Shown here: positions 47,344 to 59,900 of the stretch, piece after piece
Layout of the letters: every line of letters begins with the position of its first letter
Position numbering within the stretch: the stretch's first letter is position 1
DNA from: Antrodiella citrinella
Lineage: Eukaryota > Basidiomycota > Agaricomycetes > Polyporales > Steccherinaceae
NCBI GenBank assembly: GCA_004802725.1
Contig: SGPM01000001.1
Coordinates: 1 to 64,000, forward strand
Length of the DNA stretch: 64,000 nt
Reading direction: 5' to 3'
Translations under genes and position numbers: made by a program
The notes under the pieces: generated by a model
What the model was told of the DNA's origin: nothing
Databases searched by the model: none
What the model saw: only the letters and a program-made list of their open reading frames with translations

Positions 47344-48605
47344 ATGACTTTGTACGACGAGGTAGAACGCGTCTCCGGACTGTTCGAGAAAGTTAAAACA
47401 AGCAATGCACGACCCAAGACCAAAGCCACCAAGATCAGGGAGTTTCTTCCCGAAGTTTGTAACGCAATCCGAGGGGATGCCGCATACCCAGACGTCGATA
47501 GGGTCGCCCTGCAAAAAGGCGATGTCCTCTTGAGCAAGATGGTTCATGACCTCTACGCGCAAAAATAATCTAGGATCGACTTTCTACCGTCCTTCGCTCA
47601 CGACGAGCAGAATTTGGTGAAGGATTCTGAGCGAGCAAGTCTGGCAGGTGAAAACCGTGTTGCCCTTGCTCATAGCGTGTTTTTGAGCAATGATTGTCAC
47701 TACAGGAGCACAACATCCCACTTTCAACATCATCAAGATGTTCGAAGGCTTAGGAGGTAGCACGCCAAGCTCTAACGACATAATCAATGACAGTAAGCTT
47801 CCTTGTCATCTTTCGTTAAGCAATCTCTGAGCGCATGAACCGATCCAGACTCCTTCCATCTCCATAAGTTTGTGACCTACGGAAGCTTGAAGAAGCCCCA
47901 CCAGCAATCGTCGCCGCTGGCTCGTTTTATACGCAACGGCTTCTCCACTAGCCCCGACGACCCCAACACCTTCTTGACGTCTTGCAACGATGGGATTGCT
48001 CGACTCTATGATATTCGCGAGTCTCTGCCTCGGATTTCCTTTGACTGTGGTATGGGCAATGACGTTCTCCTCAGTGCATTGTATGTTCACGTCGACGGAA
48101 AGCCACGTGAGTTTCAGAAAGCTACTATGCTGTTCTACGTTGCTGACGCATCCCCCAGTGGTGATTACTGGAGGTCAAAACTGAGTATGTCAAGGTGTGG
48201 GATCCTAGAAGCAAGTCCATCGTATATGAGCTCGCTACGGGTAACAACTCCGTCATGAACCTTGCCTGGGATGCGCCTCGATCTACCCTCCTCGCTGCTA
48301 CTGAATGCCAGTACATGGACAGACTAGGATACCACCATGGCTATGTACCCACCCCGATGAAGACAATGAAGACGACTTCGATGGCAGACATTTGTGGCCA
48401 AAGCGCGCCTTCCATGACGAGGACGCGTTCGGCTATAACTTTGACGCCGGAGACCATGCCCTTTGTGAGTGCATGATGCATCTATTTCATCTCCAGTACT
48501 ATCGTCTGACACCAACTAGTTGCTTACAAGTTCGGTGTCAACGCCGATCCGAAAGTTCTTCCAGAGTACGGACGCGCTTGCACTTCAGAAGATAGTCCTT
48601 GGTGA
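47344..48605 (+). pseudogene. Decayed tandem duplicate of the WD40-like gene
   Basis: This region aligns with the upstream gene over most of its exons: IREFLPEVCNAIRGDAAYPD (compare LLAEVCNAVENDAAYPN), DFLPSFAHDEQNLVKDSERA, SSPLAR, FSTSPDDPNTFLTSCNDGIA, LAWDAPRSTLLAATECQYMD, RAFHDEDAFGYNFDAGDH, and AYKFGVNADPKVLPEYG. It is broken in several ways. A TAA at 47566-47568 interrupts the first exon. Roughly 750 bp of propeller coding sequence are missing between SSPLAR and the FSTSP blade (near 47930). A reading-frame shift follows VVITGG near 48170-48185, and another in the acidic loop near 48350. Splice sites are partly kept. Expression as a short protein cannot be excluded, but no full propeller can form. 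Confidence 0.8.
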
Positions 48606-49105
48606 AGGCCTGGCTCGGGTATCGCCAACCTCTCATACGACGAGAGCGGTATGCTGGAAACCATCCAACACTCAACGTGCAACTTACTCACCTTGTCATA
48701 CTGACAAAAACAGGTACATGTAATCTGTAGACTAGTAAGCAGGTGTTCTAAATTCGCTGTAGCCATTACGATCTTCATGGGTATATTCAATCATTGTCAA
48801 GCTGGCTGAGCGTTTCGAGACTGTAATTGAGAGTGTTGAGAGTACTGTACCCAATTAAGTCCGCTGTCCACACACAAGCATTAACAATACCTGTCCAAGA
48901 ACATCGTGATTGCCAAAACTCATACACTGGATACACATACATACACCTTCCGAGACGCTCAACAAACTATCGTTCCCATGTAGCAGTAGAACAACACAGA
49001 AGAAGCTGAGTGTATGGAGACGAGCCATACGCGACGGTTGGAGGCTCTGCGGACGACCGATGTTTGCGCTCCTCCTTTTCTGGGCGAGTCCCACACGTCC
49101 TATAT
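48606..49105. other. Intergenic stretch between WD40 pseudogene and SmD2
   Basis: About 500 bp with facing 3' ends. I see no gene, RNA motif or repeat. Confidence 0.4.
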
Positions 49106-49721
49106 TTATGCAGTGTTGCGGAGGACTGGAGAGAGAATCAGCGAAGATCACATTAAGATGAGTGAGGTGCGTACTCAAAATGACCGAATCACCTCTGCAA
49201 ATATGAACATCGTGTCAGGAAAAGAAAACATTGCACGAAGCTAAGTACGCACCGGAGGAACATCTTGCTGATGAACCTGTCCTTGTTCACAGGTTTTTTG
49301 TTCTTGCCTTTGGGCAATTCGGTCCACATCTACCAACTACATCAATACGCAGTGGTGATGTCTCGCCAAAACACCTACCTCCTTGACATTCTCCAAGACC
49401 TGTCGCACGAGACATGTTGAGTGGTAATAAGCAGATCTCGCTAGATTGAGACGCACCATATTGCTATGCCTGTCGAACGCCTTCACACGAGCCAAAAGCT
49501 TCTTGTTGTTTCTCAATGAGATAAGGACTTGGGCATGATTCCTGACCGCTTGTTGCAAGACAGACAAAGGTCCCTGGCTGATCTCATGTTCTTCCAATGC
49601 GCGTAATTGCGCCTCATCTAACTCAGACTTTGGTACATGGACGTACTGACTGAAAAACGAGGATGTTGTTAACGTCAATGCGTACTGGAGACGAGAAAGT
49701 GAAATAATGCTCGTACCTCAT
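49106..49721 (-). CDS. SMD2: Small nuclear ribonucleoprotein Sm D2
   Basis: Compact Sm protein split by four introns. The first exon is only five bases (ATGAG, complement of 49717-49721); it joins to [20 protein letters not shown]. Sm motif 1 appears as [20 protein letters not shown] and [18 protein letters not shown]. The middle micro-exon encodes VLENVKE, then [20 protein letters not shown] and SKMFLR. The last two exons give GDSVIL and ILRNTA before the stop complementary to 49106-49108, completing Sm motif 2 (FLRGDSVIL-ILRN). Every element of SmD2 is present. SmD2 pairs with SmD1 in the heptameric ring of spliceosomal snRNPs (family knowledge). Confidence 0.94.
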
Positions 49722-49924
49722 GTCGGATATACTGGTCAAGATGCAGTTACTTTGTTTGGCGAAACCAAACAACACTGAAAAGTTTGGAATTAAGCGTCCT
49801 GATTGGTCGGCGCTTGTAGGATTTGCTCTCAGCAATAACCACAATTCCTCTCGCATAAAAGAGAATATCTCACTACACTGCTGTTTGCACGCACAAAAAT
49901 CATTCGGACAAGAGACTACTACGC
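49722..49924. promoter_or_regulatory. Likely shared divergent promoter, SmD2 / Pescadillo
   Basis: About 200 bp between opposite-strand starts of two RNA-processing housekeeping genes. A common promoter is plausible but inferred from spacing alone. Confidence 0.45.
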
Positions 49925-51980
49925 ATGGGTCGTTTAAGAAGGAAAGGAGAGGCCGGCGCTGCCAAAGCCTACGTTACTCGTTCTGCAGCGATCAAGAAAC
50001 TCCAATGCTCTTTAGCAGACTTCCGGAGGTTGTGCATTCTCAAAGGTAAGCATCTCTTGGCTTACTATGAAGATGGGACGAAGCAAACATATAGTATCCA
50101 GGCATCTTTCCTCGTGAACCTCGGCACAGAAAACGAGCAAACAAAGGGTCGTCTGCTCCGACCTCGTTCTATTACGCGAAGGACATCGCATATCTCGCGC
50201 ACGAACCCGTTTTACAGAAGCTGAGGGACCACAAGGCTTTCGCGAAGAAACTTTCTCGTGCGCTCGGAAGAGGTGAATGGAGCAGCGCGAAGAGTCTAGA
50301 GGATAACAAGCCTACATATCGTCTAGACCATATCATCAAAGAGCGGTGCGTGACCTTATTTTCCCTGTAATACATTGACTAATTTCTATTAGTTACCCGA
50401 CATTCGTCGATGCTGTCCGAGACATTGACGATGCCTTGTGCATGATCTTCTTGTTCGCTTCACTTCCTTCAGATGGAAGACTTTCGCCTTCTCTCCTCGA
50501 AAATTGCTCGCGCCTCGCTGCTGAATGGCAGCTGTATGTCATGCATTCTCGCTCCCTACGGAAAGTCTTCTTGTCTATCAAGGGAGTATACTACCAGGCC
50601 GAGGTCCTTGACCAGATGATTACATGGCTCGTTCCCTATCAGTTCACACAAAACGTACGTCGTTTATTCTGTTCTGTAAGTCCAGAAATTGAGTTATATT
50701 CAAGGTACCCTCGGACGTCGATGTCCGGGTAATGCTCACCTTTTTGGAGCTCTACCAAACCCTCCTCGGCTTCGTTTTCTTCAAACTCTATACGGATGCG
50801 GGCTTGATCTATCCTCCTCCTCTCGATGCCAAAAAGGACGAAAGCGCTGCAGGGATCGGTGCCTTTAGTCTTCAGGAAGCGAGATTAGCTTCAGAGGAAA
50901 CCGTCGTCAAATCGCAAAAGTCTAAAGTCGTACTTGATGACGCAAAACGGATATCGAGCAAAGATGTTCGACAGACGATCAAGAGTATCCAAGCGTCCTC
51001 TGAAGACGACACCGATGTGGCTATGGAGGATATCGAGCATGTAGACGGAGAAGCAGATGAAGATTTTGTTCCCCAGTCGTCGTCATCAAATCCTTCAGAG
51101 GCTGCTACGCTTGCCACTCTCCAATCACTCTCCGCTCTGCCACAAACATCACTCGCAAAACTTTTCGCCCCGTATACATTCTGGTTATCTCGAGAGACGT
51201 CTCGGCCGATATTTGAGTTCCTTATACGCTCCTTTGGAGGTCGCATTGGTTGGCCACTTACGTCCGGCAGTGGCTCTCCCGTTGAGGAGTCTGACGAGTC
51301 TATTACTCACGTCATCATTGATCGGCCTCTAGTCGTCAAGGAGAACGAGACGGATGAGGAGCGGGAGCGTCGACAGAGGCGAAAGTATGTGCAGCCGCAA
51401 TGGGTAGTGGACTGTATCAATGCTGGAAAGATTTTGCTGGAGGACACGTATGGCCAAGGCAAGCCTTTACCCCCTCACTTGAGCCCGTTCGAGGCACGTC
51501 AAGATGCATACGACCCCACGGCAAGCATCGATATGGAGGATGCGGTCTCTGACGAAGATGAGGAGGAGATTGCTGAAGAGATGGAAGACGATGAAGAACA
51601 ACCGGAGAAGGCTGCTCTCAAGGCAGCCGCGAATGCGCAAGATACTGCTGCTCTGCAGGCCGCAGAATTGGTCGCAGAGGCTGCCGGCGTCGACTACGGT
51701 AGCTTTGCCAACGCTGCGAAGAAGGCAGAGAAACAGAAGGTTGCGCCCCAGGAGGATGCGGCCGAACAGGACATGAATAAGATGATGATGAGTAATAAGC
51801 AGAGGAAGCTGTTCGAGAGGATGAAGCATGGGGAAAAGAAACGCGACCAGGAGGTGAGTTTTTCCTACGCTGGGAAGTATAGCGTAGCTAACATTGACAT
51901 GCTAGCGCTCCACACTCGAGTCCAAGAGACGTGTTGTCGAGAAGACAAAGACAAAACAAGCTCGGTTTGCGCAATCATGA
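49925..51980 (+). CDS. NOP7: Pescadillo / Nop7, 60S ribosome biogenesis factor
   Basis: Starts [39 protein letters not shown], the usual opening of Pescadillo. Exon 2 continues with [93 protein letters not shown] and [25 protein letters not shown] domain lies near 51190-51470 ([47 protein letters not shown]). The acidic region and Lys-rich tail ([20 protein letters not shown], then [20 protein letters not shown]) end at TGA 51978-51980. Nop7 forms the PeBoW complex with Erb1 and Ytm1 for 27S pre-rRNA processing (family knowledge). Introns are short. The convergent RdRP gene ends 94 bp downstream. Confidence 0.94.
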
Positions 51981-52074
51981 TCTCATCCTTATACGCATTC
52001 CGCCATTCCTATATACTCATGATGTACGTCTCACCTGTCCTGTTATATACTGTGATACACTGTCCGTTATAAGC

Positions 52075-55000
52075 CTAGAAGAAGCCTCCATCGTCACTCT
52101 CGATATCCCTGATGCATTCGAAGATCACCCGCAGTGCGATCCATCCAAAGCTCCGCCCTCCGAATTGGCGTCCCGTAAGCAATGAAATGCGATAAGCGAT
52201 CCAAGCTCGACGGAGCGATTGCACGGCAAGGGTCCCTTGTTCACCCGAGAGCTGGTGCTCTACGTCTTGGACCAAAGCTGCCGTGTGTTCCCTCAACTTC
52301 GACATAGCATCCTTCCTCTTCCTCTGTTGGGTGCACTTCGCCACAATGGTTCCGATGACTACCTCCTCTTCAGTGAGAACAGCATCTCGTTCGCGAGATA
52401 GGCTGTGGTCCGCGCAGATCCCCTGCAGCTGTGACCTGTAGTATGACGCCAAGTCAGAGATCTCAGCAATCTCCTCGTCCTCGAGAGTCGTGTAATTGGA
52501 GTCGCGACGCGGTCTGATTCGGATGAATCGCGAGACCTCGGCTCTCATTGCATATGCAACATCGCTGTATCCAAAGTTGACATCATGGAAAAGCTGCAGG
52601 ATATTGTCGAGCGTCATGAGTTCGTCTTCTGGTACTTCCAGTTGCGTGCGCTGTGTCCTGTGCGCCCTGTCCGCTGTCTGCAGGTCAGGCAAATGAATTG
52701 CGCGAAACAACTTGCCAATCGCTGTGCGACTCTCGTAGAACTTACGAGGGTCCGACTTGGTAGTCGACGTTTCCGGGGCACTCCAATCCGGTTTGGGTCC
52801 CTTCGGCATAGGTATGTCTTCGAGAGGGACGGGCTTGCCACTTTTCGGATAGTCGACCGCTTTGTTGTGGAGCTCTGACAGTGTGAGGCAGTCCTTGTCG
52901 AATATACCATCCTTACTCTGGTCGGCGATAATCAGCCAAGTGTAACCAATGATACCCAGAGTCTGTTCGATCAATCAGTCCATGTTCAAGTTGCGCCATT
53001 GTCTAAGAATACAGAGGACTCACGTCACTGGAGATATATTCTGTCACAAAGTTGGCAACATCCTTCATTGTACTAGGACGAGCCAGCATCAGCTTTTCAG
53101 CTGGTTTGTACTCGGCTGCCCCGTAAGTCGTCTTGGGAAGAAGTGCCTCGAGCATTGTACAGCAATAGACGTCACCTGGGTTTTGAAACAGATGGTTTCA
53201 GACTACGCTATAGATACATAGCATTCAGGCAGCTACTCACCGTCAAGGTCTCCTCCGCCTAGACAGGAAGGTAGAGGCCGCGTGCCTGTATGAACTACAG
53301 TCAGGATGAAGATCAGATAGATGGTTGACCGGACGCCGCACCTTTAGTGGAGAACACAACACAATTTTGCAGCGATTCCTGCTCAAACGGCGAGCCAGCC
53401 GGCGGACGGCCAATTGCGTGGACCACCTGCACGTCCCCAGGGTGGATGGTGGGCGATCGAGAAACCATGGTGGGGCCATCCAGGAAGACGGATCCACCCT
53501 CACTGGATGCGATGTGGACAAAAATCTCTCCTTCTTTAAGGTAGCCGTGCACATCCGCGACGCCAACAAGATTCCAGCCACCTCGAACGGGGATCCTGGC
53601 GTGATGCTTGAGCTCGCGCAGAACATGATTGACGGCGAAGTCCATCATCTGCTCCCAAAATTCGTCCGATAGCAGAGTGTGTATACCCAGCTTTTCAAGG
53701 CCGAGCATCACAGAAGAAAGTCTAAATGAGGCTCCCAGGCCGTATCTCTCCAGCAATTTGGCGGCCTGAGAAACCGACTGTACAGCCCGTTGAGCCTCAC
53801 CCACTGCGGCTTCCTGAAGATCGTGGAATACCTGATACGGGACGCCAAGGTACTCTAGGATCATAATCAAGGGACGATTGAGATACAATGGTCCAGGTCG
53901 GTCGAAAGCCCTCGCAATCTCTATCTCCAGCGAGTTCGGAGCGTCGAATTTGATCATGGAGGGACGTAGGCAGATCGCGCGACCAGACAGTTTGTGATCG
54001 ACGCTCAACATACCTTTGCTACCCATGAAGCGTATTTGATACGCCTTCGGATATGAATGATGTCGCTTAGCACGACCTCCCCGGGTGCAAAGCTCTTTCC
54101 AGATGGCACGAGCTAGTTCTGGTGAGATAGTTCCGATACCATCTGTGAAGTCATAGGTTCCTGTGTGATCCTTCGTGTCCGGTAGCATGATGATTTCCTC
54201 AGCCTCGGCAGCCAGGGAAGCATCTGTGGACGTGAAGGAGAGGGATATACGCGCCCCGTAACGTGCTGGACAGAAAATCAGCCTGGGATCGTAGGCTAAC
54301 TCCCTGAAGTTTCCGATACGTTCGATGATGGAGGCTGCGGTGACGTTGTGACCCCCATCGATGAAACTCTTGACAAACCAGACAGCATGTTCCTTAAGAG
54401 CTGACTGCGAGTATGCCAGGAACTGAAACTGTCGACCAGCGATCTTCAGCCCATTGAGAAGCAGTTCTCCAAAACGTCTCTTGATAAATGACCGGCCGTC
54501 AACATCGCGGTCAAAGCGACACTGGAGATGCGTTTCATCCACGAAATTGACTCGCACGAAGCAATCGTGGTTGTTGGGGTACCATCGGATGACCCTGTTC
54601 AATCTCTCTGGAAAGGGACCAGATATCTCCATCGTTGTAGGAGTCACCGTAACATGGAGGCACATGAAGGTGTCATTTTCAGTGCCGCGGCCCCGTATGA
54701 GGTGGCGCGATGTGGTTTGAACGGCATATCGATCAACACACCGCTGAAAGAACATCCGCACCGTCTCCGAAGGGCCCTGGGGATCGCCAACCAGAGCGAA
54801 GCGAGTGCTCATCTGGGTAATGAAATGTTGAAGAAAAACAGAAGCGAATTCAGCACCACGGTCGTCGACCATACGCTTTACGGGGTCCTGCAAATCGAGA
54901 GCTTCCCTAAGGTCCACCAAGTGTTTCCTTGTTAGCGCGTCAACCTGAGAAGCTACGCTCCATTGCAGATGACGCAGCCATCTATCGTACTGCTGACGCA

Positions 55001-55931
55001 CCGGCCCAGAGAATAGATGACCGTGGAATGTTGACATCACGTAGTTGGTGACCCGTAGGCGTGCTAACTTGCAGTAACGGGAGAACTGGCTGAGATCACT
55101 GAATTCAGAACAGAGGATCCGGACCATATGAGAGGTGTAGGGTGCCACACTGTCGTGCGTTGGATCGAGAGCAGACCATCGTTGTCGCTGCGGACCCTTC
55201 TCACGATGTGGCCTGGTGTTGGGATCAGATAGGTGAAGATCATTGAAGGCTTGGTGAAGCTCAATTGCTGGTGACGTTTCGAATGAAGGAGGATGACGAA
55301 GCTGTAGGATAATAGCGGCATCTTGCCGTGTGTCCACATGTGCACTGGCCCACTGGATGCTTGACACATGAATGGCAATGATACGAGTGTCGTCCGCCCC
55401 AAAGACCTCTACACGAAACTCCCTTCTCTGTTCATCGTAGACGAGTTTACCGCACGAACGGCAGTGCTGTTCCCATTCTATGGAGAACCTTCCGTCCCGG
55501 CAATGCCATCCAAATTGTATGGCCTCGACGACGATCGTTGTTGGACTAATACGAGGCAAGGTCACTGCGTTCTCCTCCTCCTTCGGCTCGACATAAGGCA
55601 AGCGACGGAGATTTTCAACAACGTCAGGACCAGCTTTAAATTTGCTGCGGGTAAATCGCAGTCTCGTCCCCACGATAATGGAGCTCTTTGGTCCTGGTTC
55701 CCCGTACTCATCTAGGAATCGCTGACCTGCGCCGACGGTCGGCAATGTCAGTGTCCCAGATTGACCTCGAGACGAGTTGCCGAGCCTCCGAGGGTGAACG
55801 ACCAGCGCAAAGTTCAAGCGTGATCTCGAACGATGAGAGCCGGATCCAGGAGCATGCAATACTCGCGCTATTGCGAGGTGTAGCTGTGTGGGCGTCGTAG
55901 ATAACGCAATATTCTGGATATATATCTCCAT
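52075..55931 (-). CDS. RNA-dependent RNA polymerase of the RNA-silencing (QDE-1/RDR) type
   Basis: One long first exon (55931 to about 53342) encodes an N-terminal MEIYIQNIALSTTPTQLHLA region, perhaps RRM-like, then the RdRP domain: FDRDVDGRSFIKRRFGELLL, YDFTDGIGTISPELARAIWK, YQIRFMGSKGMLSVDHKL, ICLRPSMIKFDAPNSLEIEI, GVADVHGYLKEGEIFVHI. The catalytic signature GGGDLDGD is intact but split by an intron right after DLD-G (near 53241-53250), continuing DVYCCTMLEALLP. The C-terminal exon (52974-52075) has GIFDKDCLTLSELHNKAVDY and helical sequence to DDGGFF. These cellular enzymes make double-stranded RNA for Dicer in quelling or related silencing (family knowledge). They are a eukaryotic gene family, not viral polymerases. 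Gene length is usual for the family. Confidence 0.92.
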
Positions 55932-56939
55932 GACAGCTGACTAGGCAGAGCTCAGTCTAAGGTCATTCACAGCATCGGAACTGCAAAATACTCACTTGAG
56001 GGGGCGTAATCTCACTGAGAAGATAGGTTGTCGTGGAAGGGAAGCTGCGTGAGTGCAACATCACGTATCAAGTGAGCTCTTATATCTGCATCACGGTCTC
56101 AATTCGGTCCCTTCTCATACAAGCACTCACTGCGTCCTTCTTTGAGGAGTGGCCTCAACTTTGCACAAAGTATTGCCTATTTCGAAGTCAATGCGGATGG
56201 CTGCGTCCCGTGGGACATGATGCGCTTTCAATACACTCATATGAGAGTCTGCGCTTCATGATAAACAATCGTGCTCAGGCTTGAACTGAGTCTGCGGCAA
56301 GGTCTGCGGTGTAGGGAGATGAACGACTTCGGTAAGTGATTGTGGGGCATTAGCTGTGCGATATCGCAAGTTCAAGACTCGGAACTGGTTCTTGGCGAAC
56401 AGCGGCGGACCATCTATGAGTCTTAACAATGCTTGCGCCAAATCGCAGAGCTACGGTGCGATAGAAGTATGAGACAGCATCGGTAAGTATTGCTTGAGCT
56501 CTCTTCGACCAGAAGCTATTCGGTCTTGAATCACCTCCTGGGCAGCTAGTGATGCGCAAATGCGAAGCTCTGAATATATGAAAGAGGACTCACCACATCC
56601 CGTAGATGTCTCTGCCTCTCGAATTCGCTACGTATCCACGCCACTGTCTCTCGTCTGCTTGTGGGATCGGGTATGTCTATAAGGTGCATTGTAAGGGACA
56701 GGTGAGGGAAAAGGAGGAAAACTAGCCACGTCGCGATGCACGAATTGCCTGGCGGTATAAGTTCAGGACTTGTGCCTTCAAGATGAAGTGTCTAAGAGTC
56801 AATTGCTCCATGCACCTTGTAGGTGATGGTCGACGTTGAAAGTATGATAAACGTCGGCGCTTGTCCAGGAGACCGTCACCCGTCTGGCCTGAATTGGCGT
56901 CTACGCAACTCTGCTTGTCGCATTCATAAGGGAAAGGCC
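55932..56939. promoter_or_regulatory. Divergent region between RdRP and the RD-rich gene
   Basis: About 1 kb between opposite starts. An in-frame ATG at 56826 could extend the downstream protein by 38 residues. Otherwise only short frames without motifs are present. Confidence 0.4.
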
Positions 56940-59900
56940 ATGGCGACTACAGATTCTACTTCTCAAAACTCATCCAACGCTGTCTCCATCTCCCTCGAAA
57001 ATGGTACTGTATCTGACATATCCACGTCGCTGGAGAATGCTACCCTCCACGATCCCCAAGAAGACCCTCCACAATCTACCAACACCGAAATCCATGATTC
57101 TCCACGTCGCAAGCTGAACGTCTACCCCCGGCCTCATATTCTGTTTCTCTCCAAATCACCTCTAGTGAAGACACCAAAAGGCATGCCCACGCTCAAGGAG
57201 TGGTTTGGGTGAGTCATCTGTCTCTTGCCACGCCATGCGTATCCGTACAAACGCATTGCTCACTTCCACCCCAGAGACTGGAATGACCAGCAATCTTCTA
57301 GCAAAAAAGACCCGGAGGCGTCTGGGCCGACTCTCGGTACTAGAGATAGGCGGTGAGTTCTGTTAATTTCGGACGAGGTTGCGTGTTCACGAGATGTCAT
57401 TTGCAGCTTCAGACGAGATGCTGACGACAGCGGTAAGCTACACTTGTTCATCTACCTTTGGTGTAGTCACAGAAACTAAAGTACTTCGCAGAACTGCCTT
57501 CCAGACCCGCATTCCGTACAACACCATCGCAACCTTCTCAAATGGGGAATTTTAGGCACCAGTCAACTCGGACAACAGAGCGAGAGAAGGACAAGGACAC
57601 CGACAAAGAGCGTGAACGTGACATTCGGGACAAAGAAGGTGCAGAGAAACTTCGAAGCGTACGTGGACCGAGCGTCAGCTTTGCTCTTACTTGAAGTTCT
57701 CATCGACTTAATAGCTTTCTGACAAGTATGACCGCGACCGACTTGCACTCTCCGCTTCGTCTCTTCGAAACAAAGATCGGGATTCTGCTCCCCATCTCAG
57801 TGCTGGATCGTCCACGCGGCTAGGTCAAGCACAGGGTGCGAATGGTACCCGTCGGGCTGAAGGCCGGGAGCCTGCTAAGCGCAAACCGGGTGAGAGTGAA
57901 GACTGGCGGCGAGGTACGTTCCTTTCACTATATTGTAATGGTGCGGTATTGAAAGGTTGTAGGATCAGAGCCTAGCCGATCAGGCCGCGAAGATCGTAAG
58001 CTCCTCTCGTTTGCAGACATCACATATGTTCACGTTGTCTTCTCGCAGGCTCTGACAATGGTCGTCGAGAACGTGATACCCGGGAACGTCCTCGGTCAAG
58101 GTCTCGTTTGCGACGTGATCCCTCATCGACAAGGCGAGACAGAGACAGGGACCGTGATGATCGTTTGCGCGACCGTAGGAGTGATGACCGCGATGAGACC
58201 CGGCGAGATAAAGACGATTACTTTCGTCGGGACCTGGATGATCGGTCTCGTGACAAGGATGAGACGTATCGTGACGGAAGAGACCGACGTGAGCAAGGAG
58301 ACCGGGAGGTGGATGATGATTCGCGACGGTGGAGGGATGACGGGAAACGAGACGAGAGGATTGCAGCACGACGTGATCGAGGATGGGAGAGATGGGAGTC
58401 GGGTACCGATCGAGACCGTACAGACGATCGTGATGGGCGTTCCAAACGTACTACCGGTCGCGACAGAAGGTCGGGCGCTGATGAAGGAAAGGATGAACGA
58501 CGAGAACGGGAGAAGGAGAAGGAGCCTGCTTGGATGGAAACTTACGTTCCTTCATCTCCCGGGGCTGGCATACTTGGCGGGCAGTCTACTGAAGGGGAAT
58601 TGGACGGCATTCAAGCTTGGAAGAAGGGTCTGAAGGAGAAGGAGCGAAGAGACAAAGAACTCGAGGATCCTCCAGAACCGTCTACCAAGAAGTCGCCCGA
58701 ACATACCTCCGAATCTTTACCAGCCACTGGTGCTGACTCCGGGATGGATGAGATCCAACTCTTCAAGCTCATGATGAAGAGGGAAGCCGAGAAGAAGGAC
58801 GAGCCATCTCAGAATGGCAACGTAGAATCGTCTCGGCTGAATGGCAACGTAGAATCGTCTCGGCTGGACGCCTTACCTTCACTGTCGACTGGTACCAGCC
58901 CGTTACTTCGCACGGATTCGAAGAACGCTCTGAGTTCTGTCGCAAGTGGTATGTCAAACATTGTATGCACGTCTCATTGTTGACTAACTCTGCACATAGT
59001 TGATGGCGCTGCTGCCCCACATGCAGATGCTGCTGCTCCACGTAACGGTCTTACACAGACTGAGCCGAGCAGGACCACTACCAATGGCCTCCTTTCTCTC
59101 GTTCCCTCTGTCTCACCCGTTTCAGCTCCGCATTCAGTCAATACCGAAAGGCAGCTCCTTGATAGTGCTCGAGACGATTTACAGCCCGCAGTGTCACGAT
59201 TCTTCCCAAACCCACCTGGCTTGCACTCCAATGGCCCCAATCCCGACCGATCTTTGGACTATTCTGGCACTTCGCCCTCTGCGTCCTTCAATCCACCCCA
59301 AGGTTCGCGATTGCTAGCCTTTGCATCCCGCGGTTCCGGAAATGCAGCACCGGGCGTCGATGCGCACTTGAAAGCACCAGTCGCTCTCGAGACTTCCAAC
59401 CTTCACTCCAATCCTGGCACATCTTTCCACAATCATTCCAAGGTTACCGTTTCTGACCAGTCTCCCAATTTTGGCGCAGAGTACCAGTATGGAGGCAACG
59501 GTCGTATGCTTCCGTCAGAATCGTCTGTTGCTCCTCGCAGCTATTCGCCCTTCGGTCAGCCGTCGCATACCTTCGCATACGATGATATGCAAGATTCGCG
59601 ACTTGGTAACGAGTCCCTCCGACGGGTGTCAGGTCTCCCGCCCAATCAGTTCAGCCCGGCATCAGAGTCTAGTTCACCATACCAAGAGTTGGGCAACAGT
59701 ATGTCGAACATATCCAACAATGGCCCAGGTTACGATGCGGGGAGCAATCCCGCGGGTGCCAACTATGCAGCTGGCAAAGGTAGTCGTTTTGCAAAATTCT
59801 TCGATGCCAAGCGAGAACCCCAAGCCAACCCTGGCAGAAGGACTTCCGCGGGCGCTGGCTTTGTGTCGACCTCACCGCACCCTGGTCAGAGACAGGATGC

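Noticed and set aside
52075..55931. Viral origin for the RdRP gene
   Set aside because: Domain order, GGGDLDGD signature and introns fit the cellular silencing family, not RNA-virus polymerases.
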